This document shows positions 34,974 through 43,659 of a stretch of 64,000 nt of DNA, one piece after another; the first letter of the stretch is position 1; each line of letters opens with the position of its first letter. Made by a program: the position numbers and the translations under genes. The DNA is taken from contig JBEVCD010000018.1 in the NCBI GenBank assembly GCA_040514265.1, positions 23,479 through 87,478 of the forward strand, read 5' to 3'. This DNA is from WYZ-LMO2 sp040514265 (GTDB lineage: Archaea; Halobacteriota; Archaeoglobi; Archaeoglobales; Archaeoglobaceae). Under the pieces are notes generated by a model. That model made no database searches. It was not told where the DNA came from and saw only the letters and a program-made list of their open reading frames with translations.

Positions 34974-35404
34974 ATTCCCATCTCCTCCAGGAGCTTCAGC
35001 AACCTACTGGCTTCGGCTCTCACCACTTCATCACCCGTTCTTCTGAGTATTTCGAGCTCCGCTACAACGCCAGCCAGAGCCCTGAAATCTCCTCCCTTTC
35101 TGGCGATCTCCTCGAGCGTTCTGAGACGGTTTAGAGCCCTTATGTCCTTGCGGAGCTCTTTCACGAGCGATTCGAGTAGCTCCGCAACCTTCCTGCCGAA
35201 AGGCGTAAGTCTGACAACTCTGACCCTGCCTTCGAGCCTCGTCTCCACGAGCGAGTTCTCCTCAAACTGTTTTATCAGCCTCGAAACGTAGCTGTACGGC
35301 GAGTTGACAGCATTAGACAGCTGCGAAACGTAGAGCTTAGCGTTGCGCCTCTCGGCTTCGAGTATCTGCAGAAGGACGTTCACAGTTTTTTCGTGAAGGA
35401 ACAT
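34970..35404 (-). CDS. winged-helix (MarR-like) transcriptional regulator
   Basis: 144 aa from the ATG at 35404 (MFLHEKTVNVLLQIL); the longer frame to 35464 gives a Cys/Phe-rich unlikely extension. The core HTH is LYVSQLSNAVNSPYSYVSRLIKQFEENSLV, with a wing VETRLEGRVRVVRLTPFG, followed by two long helices likely for dimerisation. It overlaps the M20 peptidase start by 4 nt. A TATA-like TTAAATA near 35455 lies about 50 nt upstream. Confidence 0.75.
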   Translation of the reverse strand: MFLHEKTVNVLLQILEAERRNAKLYVSQLSNAVNSPYSYVSRLIKQFEENSLVETRLEGRVRVVRLTPFGRKVAELLESLVKELRKDIRALNRLRTLEEIARKGGDFRALAGVVAELEILRRTGDEVVRAEASRLLKLLEEMGI

Positions 35405-35555
35405 GCTGCAGAGACTCAAACCGACACCCCAGAAAAAGCACTTACGGGGATATTTAACTTTCACGAGTAGGATTATAACTAACAGACCCCGGAATCGAGG
35501 CGAGGGGCATGCCCTGCCAGCTGAGTCTCATTATTACAATATAACTTAACGATAG

Positions 35556-35564
35556 AAATATATG
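35556..35564 (+). promoter_or_regulatory. TATA box of the membrane protein gene at 35586
   Basis: AAATATATG centred 26 nt before the ATG at 35586. The preceding 150 nt up to the winged-helix gene are AT-rich and hold no gene. Confidence 0.5.
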
Positions 35565-35585
35565 TCAAAATAAATCAGGATCGAC

Positions 35586-36392
35586 ATGCTTCAAGTCGAC
35601 ATTCTCTGGGTTTACGGAATAGGAGCCATGTTCGCAACCGCGGCAGCCAAACAGATAAAATCGAGGGGAGATTTTGGAATTTACATGGCTGCGCTTATGA
35701 TCTACATATCCACAATCTTCGTCCCGGAAGCGATCTGGTTGCTGTGGAGCTTCCCGAGCTGGGAGACCATGCACGTCTGGCAATCGCTTGACGCGATACC
35801 TACAGCCTACGCGGCTCTTTTCATAGCGGGGGATGCTCTACTAGCGCTGATCGGTTTTATCGTCGCTGCAAAGCTCATTTTGAGCGGGAGGGAGTATCTG
35901 GCTCACATCCAGTGGATCGCCGGATACTTCGGCTTCTTCTTCGTCCTGATCCACGGCTGGGATGGCACCGGATGGCAGAGGTTCACGTGGGATCCGACGG
36001 TAACTGGTGAGCCCTGGGAGCCGGGGAAGACAATGCTCTTCGATTTTGCAACGAGCAACGTAGCGTTTAACGCAATGGCGATCCCTACCATAGCACCGCT
36101 GATAATCGGGGGCTATATGTGGCTCAGGGGAGGACATAAAGCTTCGGGTCTCAGCCCAGAGGTTGCCTCGACCCTCGCCGCAAGGGGCGTCGGGATGTAC
36201 CTGCTCGGAGTCGGGGTTTCACTTCTGATGGCTCTGATCGCGACGCTGATATCTATCTACGCCTCGTGCACAATTGGAATTTTCAGCATCGCCGTCGGGG
36301 TGGTACTTACAGCCATGGTCGCTTACCTCGTTGCCCTCAGAAGGGGTGCGCCGCTTTACGAAGCGCTGCACAGGTATTTCAACCTGATTTGA
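35586..36392 (+). CDS. unknown polytopic membrane protein
   Basis: 268 aa with about seven hydrophobic spans: VYGIGAMFATAAA, YMAALMIYISTIFVPEAIW, AALFIAGDALLALIGFIVAA, IAGYFGFFFVLIHGW, NAMAIPTIAPLIIGGYMWL, MYLLGVGVSLLMALIATLI and FSIAVGVVLTAMVAYLVA. A conserved-looking Trp/Gly-rich loop (IHGWDGTGWQRFTWDP) sits between spans 4 and 5. No family recognised. Single gene with a clear leaderless promoter, ending 19 nt before the convergent amidohydrolase. Confidence 0.75.
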   Translation: MLQVDILWVYGIGAMFATAAAKQIKSRGDFGIYMAALMIYISTIFVPEAIWLLWSFPSWETMHVWQSLDAIPTAYAALFIAGDALLALIGFIVAAKLILSGREYLAHIQWIAGYFGFFFVLIHGWDGTGWQRFTWDPTVTGEPWEPGKTMLFDFATSNVAFNAMAIPTIAPLIIGGYMWLRGGHKASGLSPEVASTLAARGVGMYLLGVGVSLLMALIATLISIYASCTIGIFSIAVGVVLTAMVAYLVALRRGAPLYEALHRYFNLI

Positions 36393-36411
36393 TTCTCAAA
36401 CGCAGTCGAGC

Positions 36412-37653
36412 TCAAAATCCCGTAAGTAGCCTCTCCGCAACCTTTTCGCACTTCCTCAGCACCTTCTCCTCGTCGACGCTCAGCATTATGCCATCTTCTA
36501 GCACAACCTCGCCGTCGACTATCAGAGTCGAGACCTCCCCGGGGGCGAAGACTATCGAGTTCTCGTCGTAGCTCGGAAAGTGCTGAATCTTCTTCGGGAA
36601 TATCGCTATGTCCGCGAGTTTTCTTGCATCTATCTCGCCGCCTTCGAATCCGTATGCCCTGTAGCCGTTTCTCGTAGCCATCTCGATCAACCTTGACGCC
36701 TTGATCGGCTTCCTACGGAGGAGCTGAAGGAGGGCAGCGATTCTTACTTCGTGTGCGACGCTCAGAGTGTTGTTACTCGCCGCCCCGTCCGTTCCTATGC
36801 ACACGTTTACACCGGCTTCAACCATCTCCGCAACTCGAGCCACGCCGGAGCCGAGCTTCATGTTGCTCGCCGGGCAGTGGGCTACGCTCACCTTCCTTTT
36901 AGCCAACAGCTCTATTTCGGCATCGCTCAACCACACGGCGTGCGCCAGAACGGTTCTGGAGTCCAGAAACCCCAGACTTTCGAGCAGTTCCACTGGGCGC
37001 TTTCCGTACCTCCTCTTTATTTCTCTGACCTCCCACAGCGTTTCCGCGACGTGTATGTGCTTGACGTAATCGTGCCTCTTCACCTCCTCCAGGAACTCGG
37101 GAGAGCACGTGTAAGGAGCGTGAGGAGCCAGAGTCGCCCTGATCCTACCGTTAAAAGCGCCGTCCCAGAGCTTCGCAAACCTGAGACCCTCGGAAAGTTC
37201 CTGCAATGCTCTTTCAGCGTCCCCCCTGTCAGCCATCCCGTAGCCGAGGGCAGCCCTTAATCCGGCATCACCCACCGCTTTGGCGACGGCATCCATGTGG
37301 ATGTACATGTCAGCAAAACCAGCTACCCCACTCCTGGCCATTTCCACACACGCGAGCAGGCTTCCCCAGTACACATCCTCGCCTCTCATCTTTCCCTCTA
37401 TCCGCTGCACCACGCTCAGCCACTCCAAGAGAGGCAAACCCTCCGCTACGCCCCTGAGCAGAACCATCGCCGCGTGCGTGTGGGCGTTGAAGAGAGCCGG
37501 TAGAACGAAGCATCCGGATGCGTTTATCTTCAAGTCCGCGGAGACTTCTTCTTTCCCAACATAGGAGATTCTGTTGCCGTTAACGGCTACGTTGCACTCC
37601 ACGAACCTCCCTTTTACCCAGCAGAGACCTCCGAGTATCGCCAGATCGTACAT
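36412..37653 (-). CDS. amidohydrolase, 5-methylthioadenosine/S-adenosylhomocysteine deaminase-like
   Basis: 413 aa metal-dependent deaminase. Metal site: HTHAAM (FNAHTHA), APHAPYTCSP, HVAETLWEV, LAHAVWLSD, SVAHCPASNMKLGSG and GTDGAASNN, the pattern of the MtaD/DadD family that deaminates SAH, MTA and 5'-deoxyadenosine to inosine derivatives. 5'-deoxyadenosine comes from radical SAM enzymes, several of which are in this window. The ATG at 37653 is preferred over 37680 because the TATA-like TTTTTAT overlaps the earlier codon. Confidence 0.88.
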   Translation of the reverse strand: MYDLAILGGLCWVKGRFVECNVAVNGNRISYVGKEEVSADLKINASGCFVLPALFNAHTHAAMVLLRGVAEGLPLLEWLSVVQRIEGKMRGEDVYWGSLLACVEMARSGVAGFADMYIHMDAVAKAVGDAGLRAALGYGMADRGDAERALQELSEGLRFAKLWDGAFNGRIRATLAPHAPYTCSPEFLEEVKRHDYVKHIHVAETLWEVREIKRRYGKRPVELLESLGFLDSRTVLAHAVWLSDAEIELLAKRKVSVAHCPASNMKLGSGVARVAEMVEAGVNVCIGTDGAASNNTLSVAHEVRIAALLQLLRRKPIKASRLIEMATRNGYRAYGFEGGEIDARKLADIAIFPKKIQHFPSYDENSIVFAPGEVSTLIVDGEVVLEDGIMLSVDEEKVLRKCEKVAERLLTGF

Positions 37654-37705
37654 GCTACCCGCGTTCTGAGCGATTGACATAAAAAGTTCGCCTTAAAACT
37701 CAAGC

Positions 37706-38686
37706 GTGTGGGAGTCGATAAGGTTGATCGACCCCGGCAGACTTAGGACACTCGTAAACCAGAGACAGATCGAATTCGTCACTCTGCTGACGGTCCTGAC
37801 AATAGGAGTTGTTTCCTTCGTCATCAGCAGAGCAAACCCGGCTTTTTCACCGCTCTTCAACGCCCTGATTCTTGGCATCGTCCTCGGATACTTCGTAGAG
37901 CAGGAAACAAAGGAGGTTGCAAAGAGGCTGATAGGCGTCATGCTCCCGATATCCGTAGCCCTCTACGGCTTCAACATGAGCATGGAGCCTCCTAAAATAA
38001 CGGGCAAGATTCTGGCTGCAGAGCTGCTGGTCGTATTCACGATATTCTGCTCGGTTTACTCAGCCTCACGCTTCCTCAGACTCGGACAGAAGATGTCCGT
38101 TCTCCTGTCGTGTGGAGCCGGCATATGCGGTGTCTCGGCAATCGCAATAGTGGCGCCGATAATCAAGCCGAGACGCGAGGAGTTCTCGGCTGCAATAATA
38201 GTGATAACAGTCGTCGGCTTGACGGCAGCGCTGATATACACGTCCATGTTCAAGCTCGGGATCGTTGAGAAGTTAGCGTTTCTAGCCGGTTCAACGCTCC
38301 CGCACACCGGGCTCGTGAAGATAGCCACTTCTCCATTCGGAGCTGAGGTCGAGAGCACGGCTATGGCGATAAAAGCCGTCAGGATCGCGATGATCGCCGT
38401 CGTTGCTCTGATCTTATCGCTCTTTTACACAGAAAAGAAGTTCTACGTTCCGTGGTTCGTCATGGCTTTCGTTGCGACTGCCCTCATAGGCTCCTACCTC
38501 GGCGAGGTTGCAAGTCCACTGAAAAACCTATCCACGATCCTCTTCGCCTCAACGCTCGCCCTCATAGGCACAACCGTCGAAGTGGATGAAATTTACCGCG
38601 TCGGTGCAAGACCCCTCGTAGCCGCTTACGTCGGCTGGCTGGTGTCGTTTGCTGTGTTCATTGCCATTCAGGGCGAGGTGCCATGA
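37706..38686 (+). CDS. UPF0324 (YeiH-like) membrane transporter, paralogue 1
   Basis: 326 aa, GTG start at 37706 (a TTG at 37724 is possible, since the nearest TATA-like element is very close). About ten spans. Family features: NALILGIVLGYF, VLLSCGAGICGVSAIAIVAPIIKPRREE (the ICG-SA-A region), and AGSTLPHTGLVKIAT. UPF0324 members are annotated as putative sulfate exporters; E. coli YeiH is linked to sulfite stress. In a sulfur-oxyanion-respiring archaeon, export or exchange of such anions is plausible (inference). It overlaps the PAS-DUF835 gene by 4 nt. Confidence 0.85.
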   Translation: MWESIRLIDPGRLRTLVNQRQIEFVTLLTVLTIGVVSFVISRANPAFSPLFNALILGIVLGYFVEQETKEVAKRLIGVMLPISVALYGFNMSMEPPKITGKILAAELLVVFTIFCSVYSASRFLRLGQKMSVLLSCGAGICGVSAIAIVAPIIKPRREEFSAAIIVITVVGLTAALIYTSMFKLGIVEKLAFLAGSTLPHTGLVKIATSPFGAEVESTAMAIKAVRIAMIAVVALILSLFYTEKKFYVPWFVMAFVATALIGSYLGEVASPLKNLSTILFASTLALIGTTVEVDEIYRVGARPLVAAYVGWLVSFAVFIAIQGEVP

Positions 38687-40653
38687 TCGGTCGGCTCACG
38701 GGGATTGCACTGCTCATAAGTGCCATCACGGCTGTTCTATCTTACCTCATCAGCGTCTCCTCGCTTCCGCCGGTCTTCTACCTGTACGCTCTCGTAATCG
38801 CCGCAGGCATAGGTCTTTTTTCGTTCGGCAGCATAATGAGACCGATCCTCGAACTGAAGGACCTTGTCGGAGCCGGAACGGTTCAGGAACTTGAAGCAAC
38901 GGTGAGAAGAACTCTGGAAGAGAGCTCCGCAAGGCTGAGAGAGCTGGAGAACAGATATGAATCGCTGCTGAAAGCTACCAGCTCTTTCGCCTGGGTATTT
39001 GAAGTCGAGGACGGAATCATCGTAAACTCCAGCTCTGCTGGGCTCCTCGGATACGAGGACTTCGAGGTCGTGGGAAAGAGAGTGGAGGAAATCTTCGAGG
39101 TCTTCGGAAGGGAGGCGGTAGCCAGGAAGAAAGACGGAAGTCTCGCGAGGCTCGAGGTTTCCTCCTTCGGCAACGTTTACGTCGCGAGGGATGAGGAGGA
39201 GAAGAGAAAACTCGAAAAGGAGCTTGCTTTCCTGAGAGCCGTCGTTGAGCATTCGGTGGACGCGATAGTCGTCACAGACATAGACAGCAGAATAGTTGCC
39301 TGGAACAAGGGTGCGGAAACGCTGCTCGGATACAGGGCTGAAGAGGTGATCGGCAAACCGCTATCCGTCATTCTGCCAGAGGAGGAGAGGGAGAGGTGCA
39401 GGGAGAACTTCAGACGCGCTGTTACTGAGGGTTTCGTAAAAGAAGTGGAGTCTTCGAGGATAACGAAAGATGGGAGGCGGATCATCGTGGAGCAGACGCT
39501 AACGAGCATAAGCGTCGACGGCGACATCGTGGGCTTCGTTGCGATAATGAGGGACATAACAAAGAGGAAGGAAACCGAGGAGGAACTGCGGAGAATCTGC
39601 GTCGAGCTCGAAAGGAGGACGAGGGAGCTCTCGGAATACCAGAGGGAGCTCGAACACCTCGCAAAGATCGTCGAAACTTCGAACGATGCCATATACTCGG
39701 TGAACGCTTCCGGGATAATAACGGCTTGGAACAAGACAGCCGAAAAGCTGTTCGGGTGGAGGAAAGAGGAGATAATAGGCAGAAGCGCCTCGATCCTGCT
39801 TCCGGAGGAGATTAAGAACGAGACGGAAATCGTGCTGCGAAGGCTGAGAGAGGGTGAGAAGGAGCTGCGATTCGAGACGAGGAGACTCCACAAGAACGGA
39901 AAAGTCGTGCCGGTCGAGGTGACGATATCTCCTATAGAGCCCAGCTCCGGATTCTCTGTTATAGCGAGGGTCGTCGAGGGAGAGGACTTCGAAAGGAGAC
40001 TCTTCAGGTTCAACGTGGAGAGGGGGAGGACTTACTTTACGAGAAGCCTAGATGTTGCCGTAGAAGTTCTGCGAGACCTCTCGCAGTTCGGCTACAGAGC
40101 AGTTGTCGTTGGCAGGAGGTATCCGGAGGAGCTGGGATTCGATGCAGACATATACTGGGTCTCTGAAAGGGGGGACGTGAATCCGGACGTCAGCGATATC
40201 TACGAGCTTCTCATAAAGCTCCCGGGCTGGAAGAACGCTGTGCTGCTCGACATCGACTGCCTTCTGAGTAGCTGCAGGTTCGAGGACGTTTACACGATGC
40301 TGCAGAAGGTGAAGGATGCGTTCTTCATCCTCAAGAAGGGTGTCGTCGTCGTGCATTCTGCGTCGATTGGTGAAGAGGAGGAGAAACTCATAAAGATCGA
40401 GTGTCCGGAAGTAACGGCGAAGGAGCTTAAGCTTCCGCCGGAAGAGCTCGAAGTTCTGAGGATCGTCTACGAGAAAAACAGAATGGGCTCTAGACCTTCG
40501 ATAAAGGACGTGATGAGCGAGCTGGGCATAACGAGGAACACAGCTAAGAAGAGGATCAACAGCCTCGCGAGCCGCGGTTTGCTCCGTGTTATCAAAGACG
40601 GAAGAGCAAAGGTGCTCGAAGTGAGCGAAGAAGCCCGGCTCATGCTGCGCTGA
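38683..40653 (+). CDS. membrane-anchored PAS-PAS-PAS-DUF835-winged-helix regulator
   Basis: 656 aa. Two N-terminal spans (residues about 5-23 and 30-50), a coiled coil, a degenerate PAS (about 90-170), two clear PAS domains (about 182-293 with VVTDIDSRIVAWNKGAE and IMRDITKRK; about 327-432 with YSVNASGIITAWNKTAE), a DUF835 domain (about 441-565; FNVERGRTYFTRS, GWKNAVLLDIDCLLS) and a C-terminal HTH (about 582-656; SIKDVMSELGITRNTAKKRINSLASRGLL). There is no histidine kinase domain. This looks like a one-component membrane sensor that binds DNA itself. It is coupled to UPF0324 paralogue 1 and followed by paralogue 2. Confidence 0.85.
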   Translation: MIGRLTGIALLISAITAVLSYLISVSSLPPVFYLYALVIAAGIGLFSFGSIMRPILELKDLVGAGTVQELEATVRRTLEESSARLRELENRYESLLKATSSFAWVFEVEDGIIVNSSSAGLLGYEDFEVVGKRVEEIFEVFGREAVARKKDGSLARLEVSSFGNVYVARDEEEKRKLEKELAFLRAVVEHSVDAIVVTDIDSRIVAWNKGAETLLGYRAEEVIGKPLSVILPEEERERCRENFRRAVTEGFVKEVESSRITKDGRRIIVEQTLTSISVDGDIVGFVAIMRDITKRKETEEELRRICVELERRTRELSEYQRELEHLAKIVETSNDAIYSVNASGIITAWNKTAEKLFGWRKEEIIGRSASILLPEEIKNETEIVLRRLREGEKELRFETRRLHKNGKVVPVEVTISPIEPSSGFSVIARVVEGEDFERRLFRFNVERGRTYFTRSLDVAVEVLRDLSQFGYRAVVVGRRYPEELGFDADIYWVSERGDVNPDVSDIYELLIKLPGWKNAVLLDIDCLLSSCRFEDVYTMLQKVKDAFFILKKGVVVVHSASIGEEEEKLIKIECPEVTAKELKLPPEELEVLRIVYEKNRMGSRPSIKDVMSELGITRNTAKKRINSLASRGLLRVIKDGRAKVLEVSEEARLMLR

Positions 40654-40713
40654 CACTTTTTGACGGTTTTACTGACGACATCTTAATATCAACATAATCC
40701 GAGTATAATTTGG

Positions 40714-40721
40714 CGAGGTGA
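40714..40721 (+). promoter_or_regulatory. ribosome-binding site of UPF0324 paralogue 2
   Basis: GAGGTGAT a few nt before the ATG at 40726, an unusually strong site here. A TATA-like CTTAATATC at 40682-40690 lies about 40 nt upstream, so this gene has its own leadered promoter apart from the upstream regulator. Confidence 0.45.
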
Positions 40722-40725
40722 TGGT

Positions 40726-42234
40726 ATGGCTGAGCGCATAGACTGGAGTTCGCTGTGGAAGAAAGAGGACTGGTGGGCGTTCTGGCTCGGAATGCTACTG
40801 TTCGTGCTTTGCCTCGCCACCGCTTACGGAGCCGACATCATGGGCTGGGTGGTCAAATCCAGCGTCTGGACAGATGCGGCGAAAGCCATGGGACCAACGA
40901 GCAAGGCTTTCGCAAACCTTGGACCGATCGGTTCCTTCGTCGTAACTTGGTTGGTGCTGCTGGTATTAACAACGATCGGTGCAGCGGCGATGGGCTGGAA
41001 GGTCGGCAGGTTCGCCGCAGCCTTTACAGTAATATTTATAATTACATGGATATGCTGGGTTATCGGTCACAACGCCTACATAGCAGCGACCGATCCCGCC
41101 AAGGCTGGCGTTCCCTGGTCGCTTCGCATGACTGGCGAGGCTGGCTACATACTCGCCCTGATAGTCGGTCTGATCATCGGAAACTTCTTCAAGGGCTTCG
41201 CCGACTGGCTGAAGGAAGCTGCAAAGCCCGAGTGGTTCATCAAAACTGCCATCGTCCTGCTTGGTGCAGTTGTAGGTATTAAGGCTCCAACGATTCCACC
41301 CGAAATTCTGTACAACTACCTCTTCAGAGGTCTCTGTGCCATTGTAGAGGCTTACCTGATCTACTGGGCTCTCGTTTACTGGGTCGCGAGGAGATACTTT
41401 GGGTTCAGCAGGGAGTGGGCTGCTCCGCTGGCGAGCGGTATAGCGATCTGCGGAGTTTCGGCTGCGATAGCTACGGGAGGGGCGATAAGGGCTAGACCGA
41501 TAGTGCCGGTAATGGTAGCTTCACTCGTCGTAGTCTTCGCAGTCGTCGAGCTTCTGATACTCCCGTTCCTCGCAGCGGCGTTCCTGCACGACCAGCCGCT
41601 CGTAGCCGGAGCATGGATGGGTCTCGCCGTGAAGACTGACGGCGCCGCTACGGCGAGCGGTGAGCTCGTGGAGGCGCTGATACTCGGACAGTATCGCCCA
41701 GAGTGGAGCGAGGCTCTCAAAGACTGGATCCTCAACGCCGCCGTGACGACGAAGATATTCATCGACATATTCATCGGCGTCTGGGCTTTCCTGCTCGCGG
41801 TCATATGGGTCTACTGGATAGAGAGAAGACCGGGAGAAAAGGTTGAGAAGCTCGAAATCTGGTATAGATTCCCCAAGTTCGTCATCGGATACTTCCTGAC
41901 GTTCGTAATCATCGCCTGGCTCGTTTCGGCTGCGATTAACGCCTATGCAGCGAACCTCGGAGTCAGCGTAGTCGAGCTGACAACCGAGCAGTTCAAAGAA
42001 GCTTACGCACCGTTCAAAGCAGCAGTTGACGAGATGAACAGCTTTAGGAGGATATTCTTCGCACTGACGTTTTTCAGCATCGGCGTAATTTCGGACTTCT
42101 CGGTGCTGCGTAGGGAGGGTATAGGAAGGCTCGCGCTGGTGTACTTCGTCTGCCTCTTCGGCTTTATCATCTGGATCGGACTGTTCATCAGCTGGCTGTT
42201 CTTCCACGACGTCCACCTGCTGTTCCTGAGGTGA
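40726..42234 (+). CDS. UPF0324 (YeiH-like) membrane transporter, large paralogue 2
   Basis: 502 aa with at least ten spans. The same core as paralogue 1 is visible (VLLGAVVGIKAPTIP, GIAICGVSAAIATGGAIRARPIVPVM, AWMGLAVKTDGAATASGELVEALI), but the protein is about 180 residues longer, with N-terminal additional spans (AFWLGMLLFVLCLATAYGA) and a loop before the last spans (VVELTTEQFKEAYAPFKAAVDEM). Probably transports a sulfur-containing anion (inference). Its own promoter and strong ribosome site lie behind the PAS-DUF835 gene, and two tiny genes follow within 7 nt each. Confidence 0.83.
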   Translation: MAERIDWSSLWKKEDWWAFWLGMLLFVLCLATAYGADIMGWVVKSSVWTDAAKAMGPTSKAFANLGPIGSFVVTWLVLLVLTTIGAAAMGWKVGRFAAAFTVIFIITWICWVIGHNAYIAATDPAKAGVPWSLRMTGEAGYILALIVGLIIGNFFKGFADWLKEAAKPEWFIKTAIVLLGAVVGIKAPTIPPEILYNYLFRGLCAIVEAYLIYWALVYWVARRYFGFSREWAAPLASGIAICGVSAAIATGGAIRARPIVPVMVASLVVVFAVVELLILPFLAAAFLHDQPLVAGAWMGLAVKTDGAATASGELVEALILGQYRPEWSEALKDWILNAAVTTKIFIDIFIGVWAFLLAVIWVYWIERRPGEKVEKLEIWYRFPKFVIGYFLTFVIIAWLVSAAINAYAANLGVSVVELTTEQFKEAYAPFKAAVDEMNSFRRIFFALTFFSIGVISDFSVLRREGIGRLALVYFVCLFGFIIWIGLFISWLFFHDVHLLFLR

Positions 42235-42240
42235 TGGGGG

Positions 42241-42468
42241 ATGGCGAGGGAGGAACCGTGCCCCAACTGCGGAAAGTTGGCTGAGATAGTCAGCGAAGGG
42301 GACAGAGAACTGCTCCGCTGCGCAGCGTGCGGACTGGAGAGGGTCATAGTGGGCAGGGAAGAGATATTACCGATCGAGAGAAGGTTGGTGGCGGCAAGCC
42401 TTGTACTCGCAGTAATCCTGCTGGTAGTCCTGTACTACATAAGCCAACAGATGATCGCCCACTTTTAA
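42241..42468 (+). CDS. small zinc-ribbon membrane protein
   Basis: 75 aa. An N-terminal two-CXXC zinc ribbon (CPNCGKLAE, CAACGLERVI) is followed by a single C-terminal transmembrane helix (LVAASLVLAVILLVVLYYI). It begins 6 nt after paralogue 2 of UPF0324, so it is likely cotranscribed and may bind or gate the transporter (inference). No catalytic site. Confidence 0.7.
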   Translation: MAREEPCPNCGKLAEIVSEGDRELLRCAACGLERVIVGREEILPIERRLVAASLVLAVILLVVLYYISQQMIAHF

Positions 42469-42474
42469 TTTTTT

Positions 42475-42714
42475 ATGAAAATAATCGTCCCGCTTAGGTT
42501 CGAGGGTCGCTGGCTTCTGAACTTCGAGGGTGAGGAGATAACCGCAGATACGCTCGAAGAGCTCGACAGGAGGTTTGCAGACGTGCTGAAGAGGAGAGGC
42601 TTCAGAGGAAGAGTGGAAGTCAGATACGAGTTCAACATGTCTTCGATTCCGTCCTGGATGAGGCAGTTCCAGCAGCACTACTTCAACAGAGTCGTGACAC
42701 TCCAATTAGACTGA
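42475..42714 (+). CDS. small hypothetical protein
   Basis: 79 aa. A beta-rich N-terminus (KIIVPLRFEGRWLLNFEGEEI), a helix (TLEELDRRFADVLKRRG), then a basic/aromatic C-terminus (WMRQFQQHYFNRVVTLQ). Six nt after the zinc-ribbon gene, so it is the last member of the UPF0324 paralogue 2 operon. Convergent overlap of 9 nt with the radical SAM gene. Family not recognised. Confidence 0.6.
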   Translation: MKIIVPLRFEGRWLLNFEGEEITADTLEELDRRFADVLKRRGFRGRVEVRYEFNMSSIPSWMRQFQQHYFNRVVTLQLD

Positions 42715-43659
42715 CCAAGCCTTGTAGCAGGTTCTGCAAAATTCCGGCAGCGGCGGAATTTCGGTCGGAAGGGACTGGTAAGCTGCCTGCATCCTCCTTC
42801 TAAAAACCTCTCTCAGCTCGCTTCCCTTCCATTTTTCAAAGCTTTCGAAGTAGACCTTTGGAATCTCGAAGCGCTTTCCGCCGAAGTACCTGACTATCTT
42901 GCCCCTTATCGGGAGATGCAGGTAAGCGCAGGGAGCAAACATACCATCGACCGTCACGAAGCAGTTCTCCACCGGATTTTCGGCGCAGACCAAAGCCTCT
43001 TCCATCACCAGCGGCTTGGCTGCGAACTTCACGCCGAGCTGCGATGCCAAGTTATACGCTTCGTGCAGCACTTTTTCAGCCTCAGCTTCAGGCTCCCAGC
43101 CAAAAACGACTTCATCTGCAAGCTCTTTCGCCGGAACGTAGTCGAGGTTGTTCACGACAACTTCATCAGCTCCGCAATCCGCTGCAAACTCGACGATCTT
43201 CGGGAGAGAAGGTATCGTGCTCCTCAGCATCATGGTCGCGATAACTATCTTCGGCTTCTTACTCCTCAGCTCCGAAACCAGTCTGATGTTTTCCTTAAGC
43301 CTGTCAAGCTCGCATCCGCGAACGCTGCGATGTAAAGCAGCGTCGCCGCTCGCAATCGAAACTGCGAGCGTTTCGAGTTCGCAGATCGATTCGACGTGTC
43401 TGTCGATCAGCAGACCGTTCGTCGTCATGCTCACCTTGCATCGTCGCCCGGCGATTTCGATCATCTCGTCGATGCGCGGGTTCAGCAGCGGCTCACCCCA
43501 GCCCTGCAGATGCGCGTAACGGAACTTCCTGAAGGGTATCCTGGCGAAGGTCTCGATGTCCATATCCTTAGCTAACCACTCGAAGTGTCTCTTCGGACAC
43601 ATCAGACAGTTAAGCTGGCACCTCGTCGAAACCTCGACCTGAACGAATCCGAGCCTCAT
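42706..43659 (-). CDS. radical SAM protein with SPASM-like C-terminus
   Basis: 317 aa. SAM cluster motif CQLNCLMC (CX3CX2C) at about residues 14-21, a GWGEPLLNP strand (GGE equivalent) and a C-terminal pair of Cys regions (NCFVTVDGMFAPCAYL and CRTCYKAW) that resemble SPASM/twitch auxiliary-cluster ligands. It probably modifies a peptide, or methylates or rearranges a small substrate. It starts in an ATGA overlap with hef, though a functional link is not obvious. Confidence 0.82.
   Translation of the reverse strand: MRLGFVQVEVSTRCQLNCLMCPKRHFEWLAKDMDIETFARIPFRKFRYAHLQGWGEPLLNPRIDEMIEIAGRRCKVSMTTNGLLIDRHVESICELETLAVSIASGDAALHRSVRGCELDRLKENIRLVSELRSKKPKIVIATMMLRSTIPSLPKIVEFAADCGADEVVVNNLDYVPAKELADEVVFGWEPEAEAEKVLHEAYNLASQLGVKFAAKPLVMEEALVCAENPVENCFVTVDGMFAPCAYLHLPIRGKIVRYFGGKRFEIPKVYFESFEKWKGSELREVFRRRMQAAYQSLPTEIPPLPEFCRTCYKAWSV

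Noticed and set aside
39177..40013. 278-codon Ser-rich open frame on the minus strand
   Set aside because: Antisense to the PAS-DUF835 gene; the serine richness comes from complementary codons.
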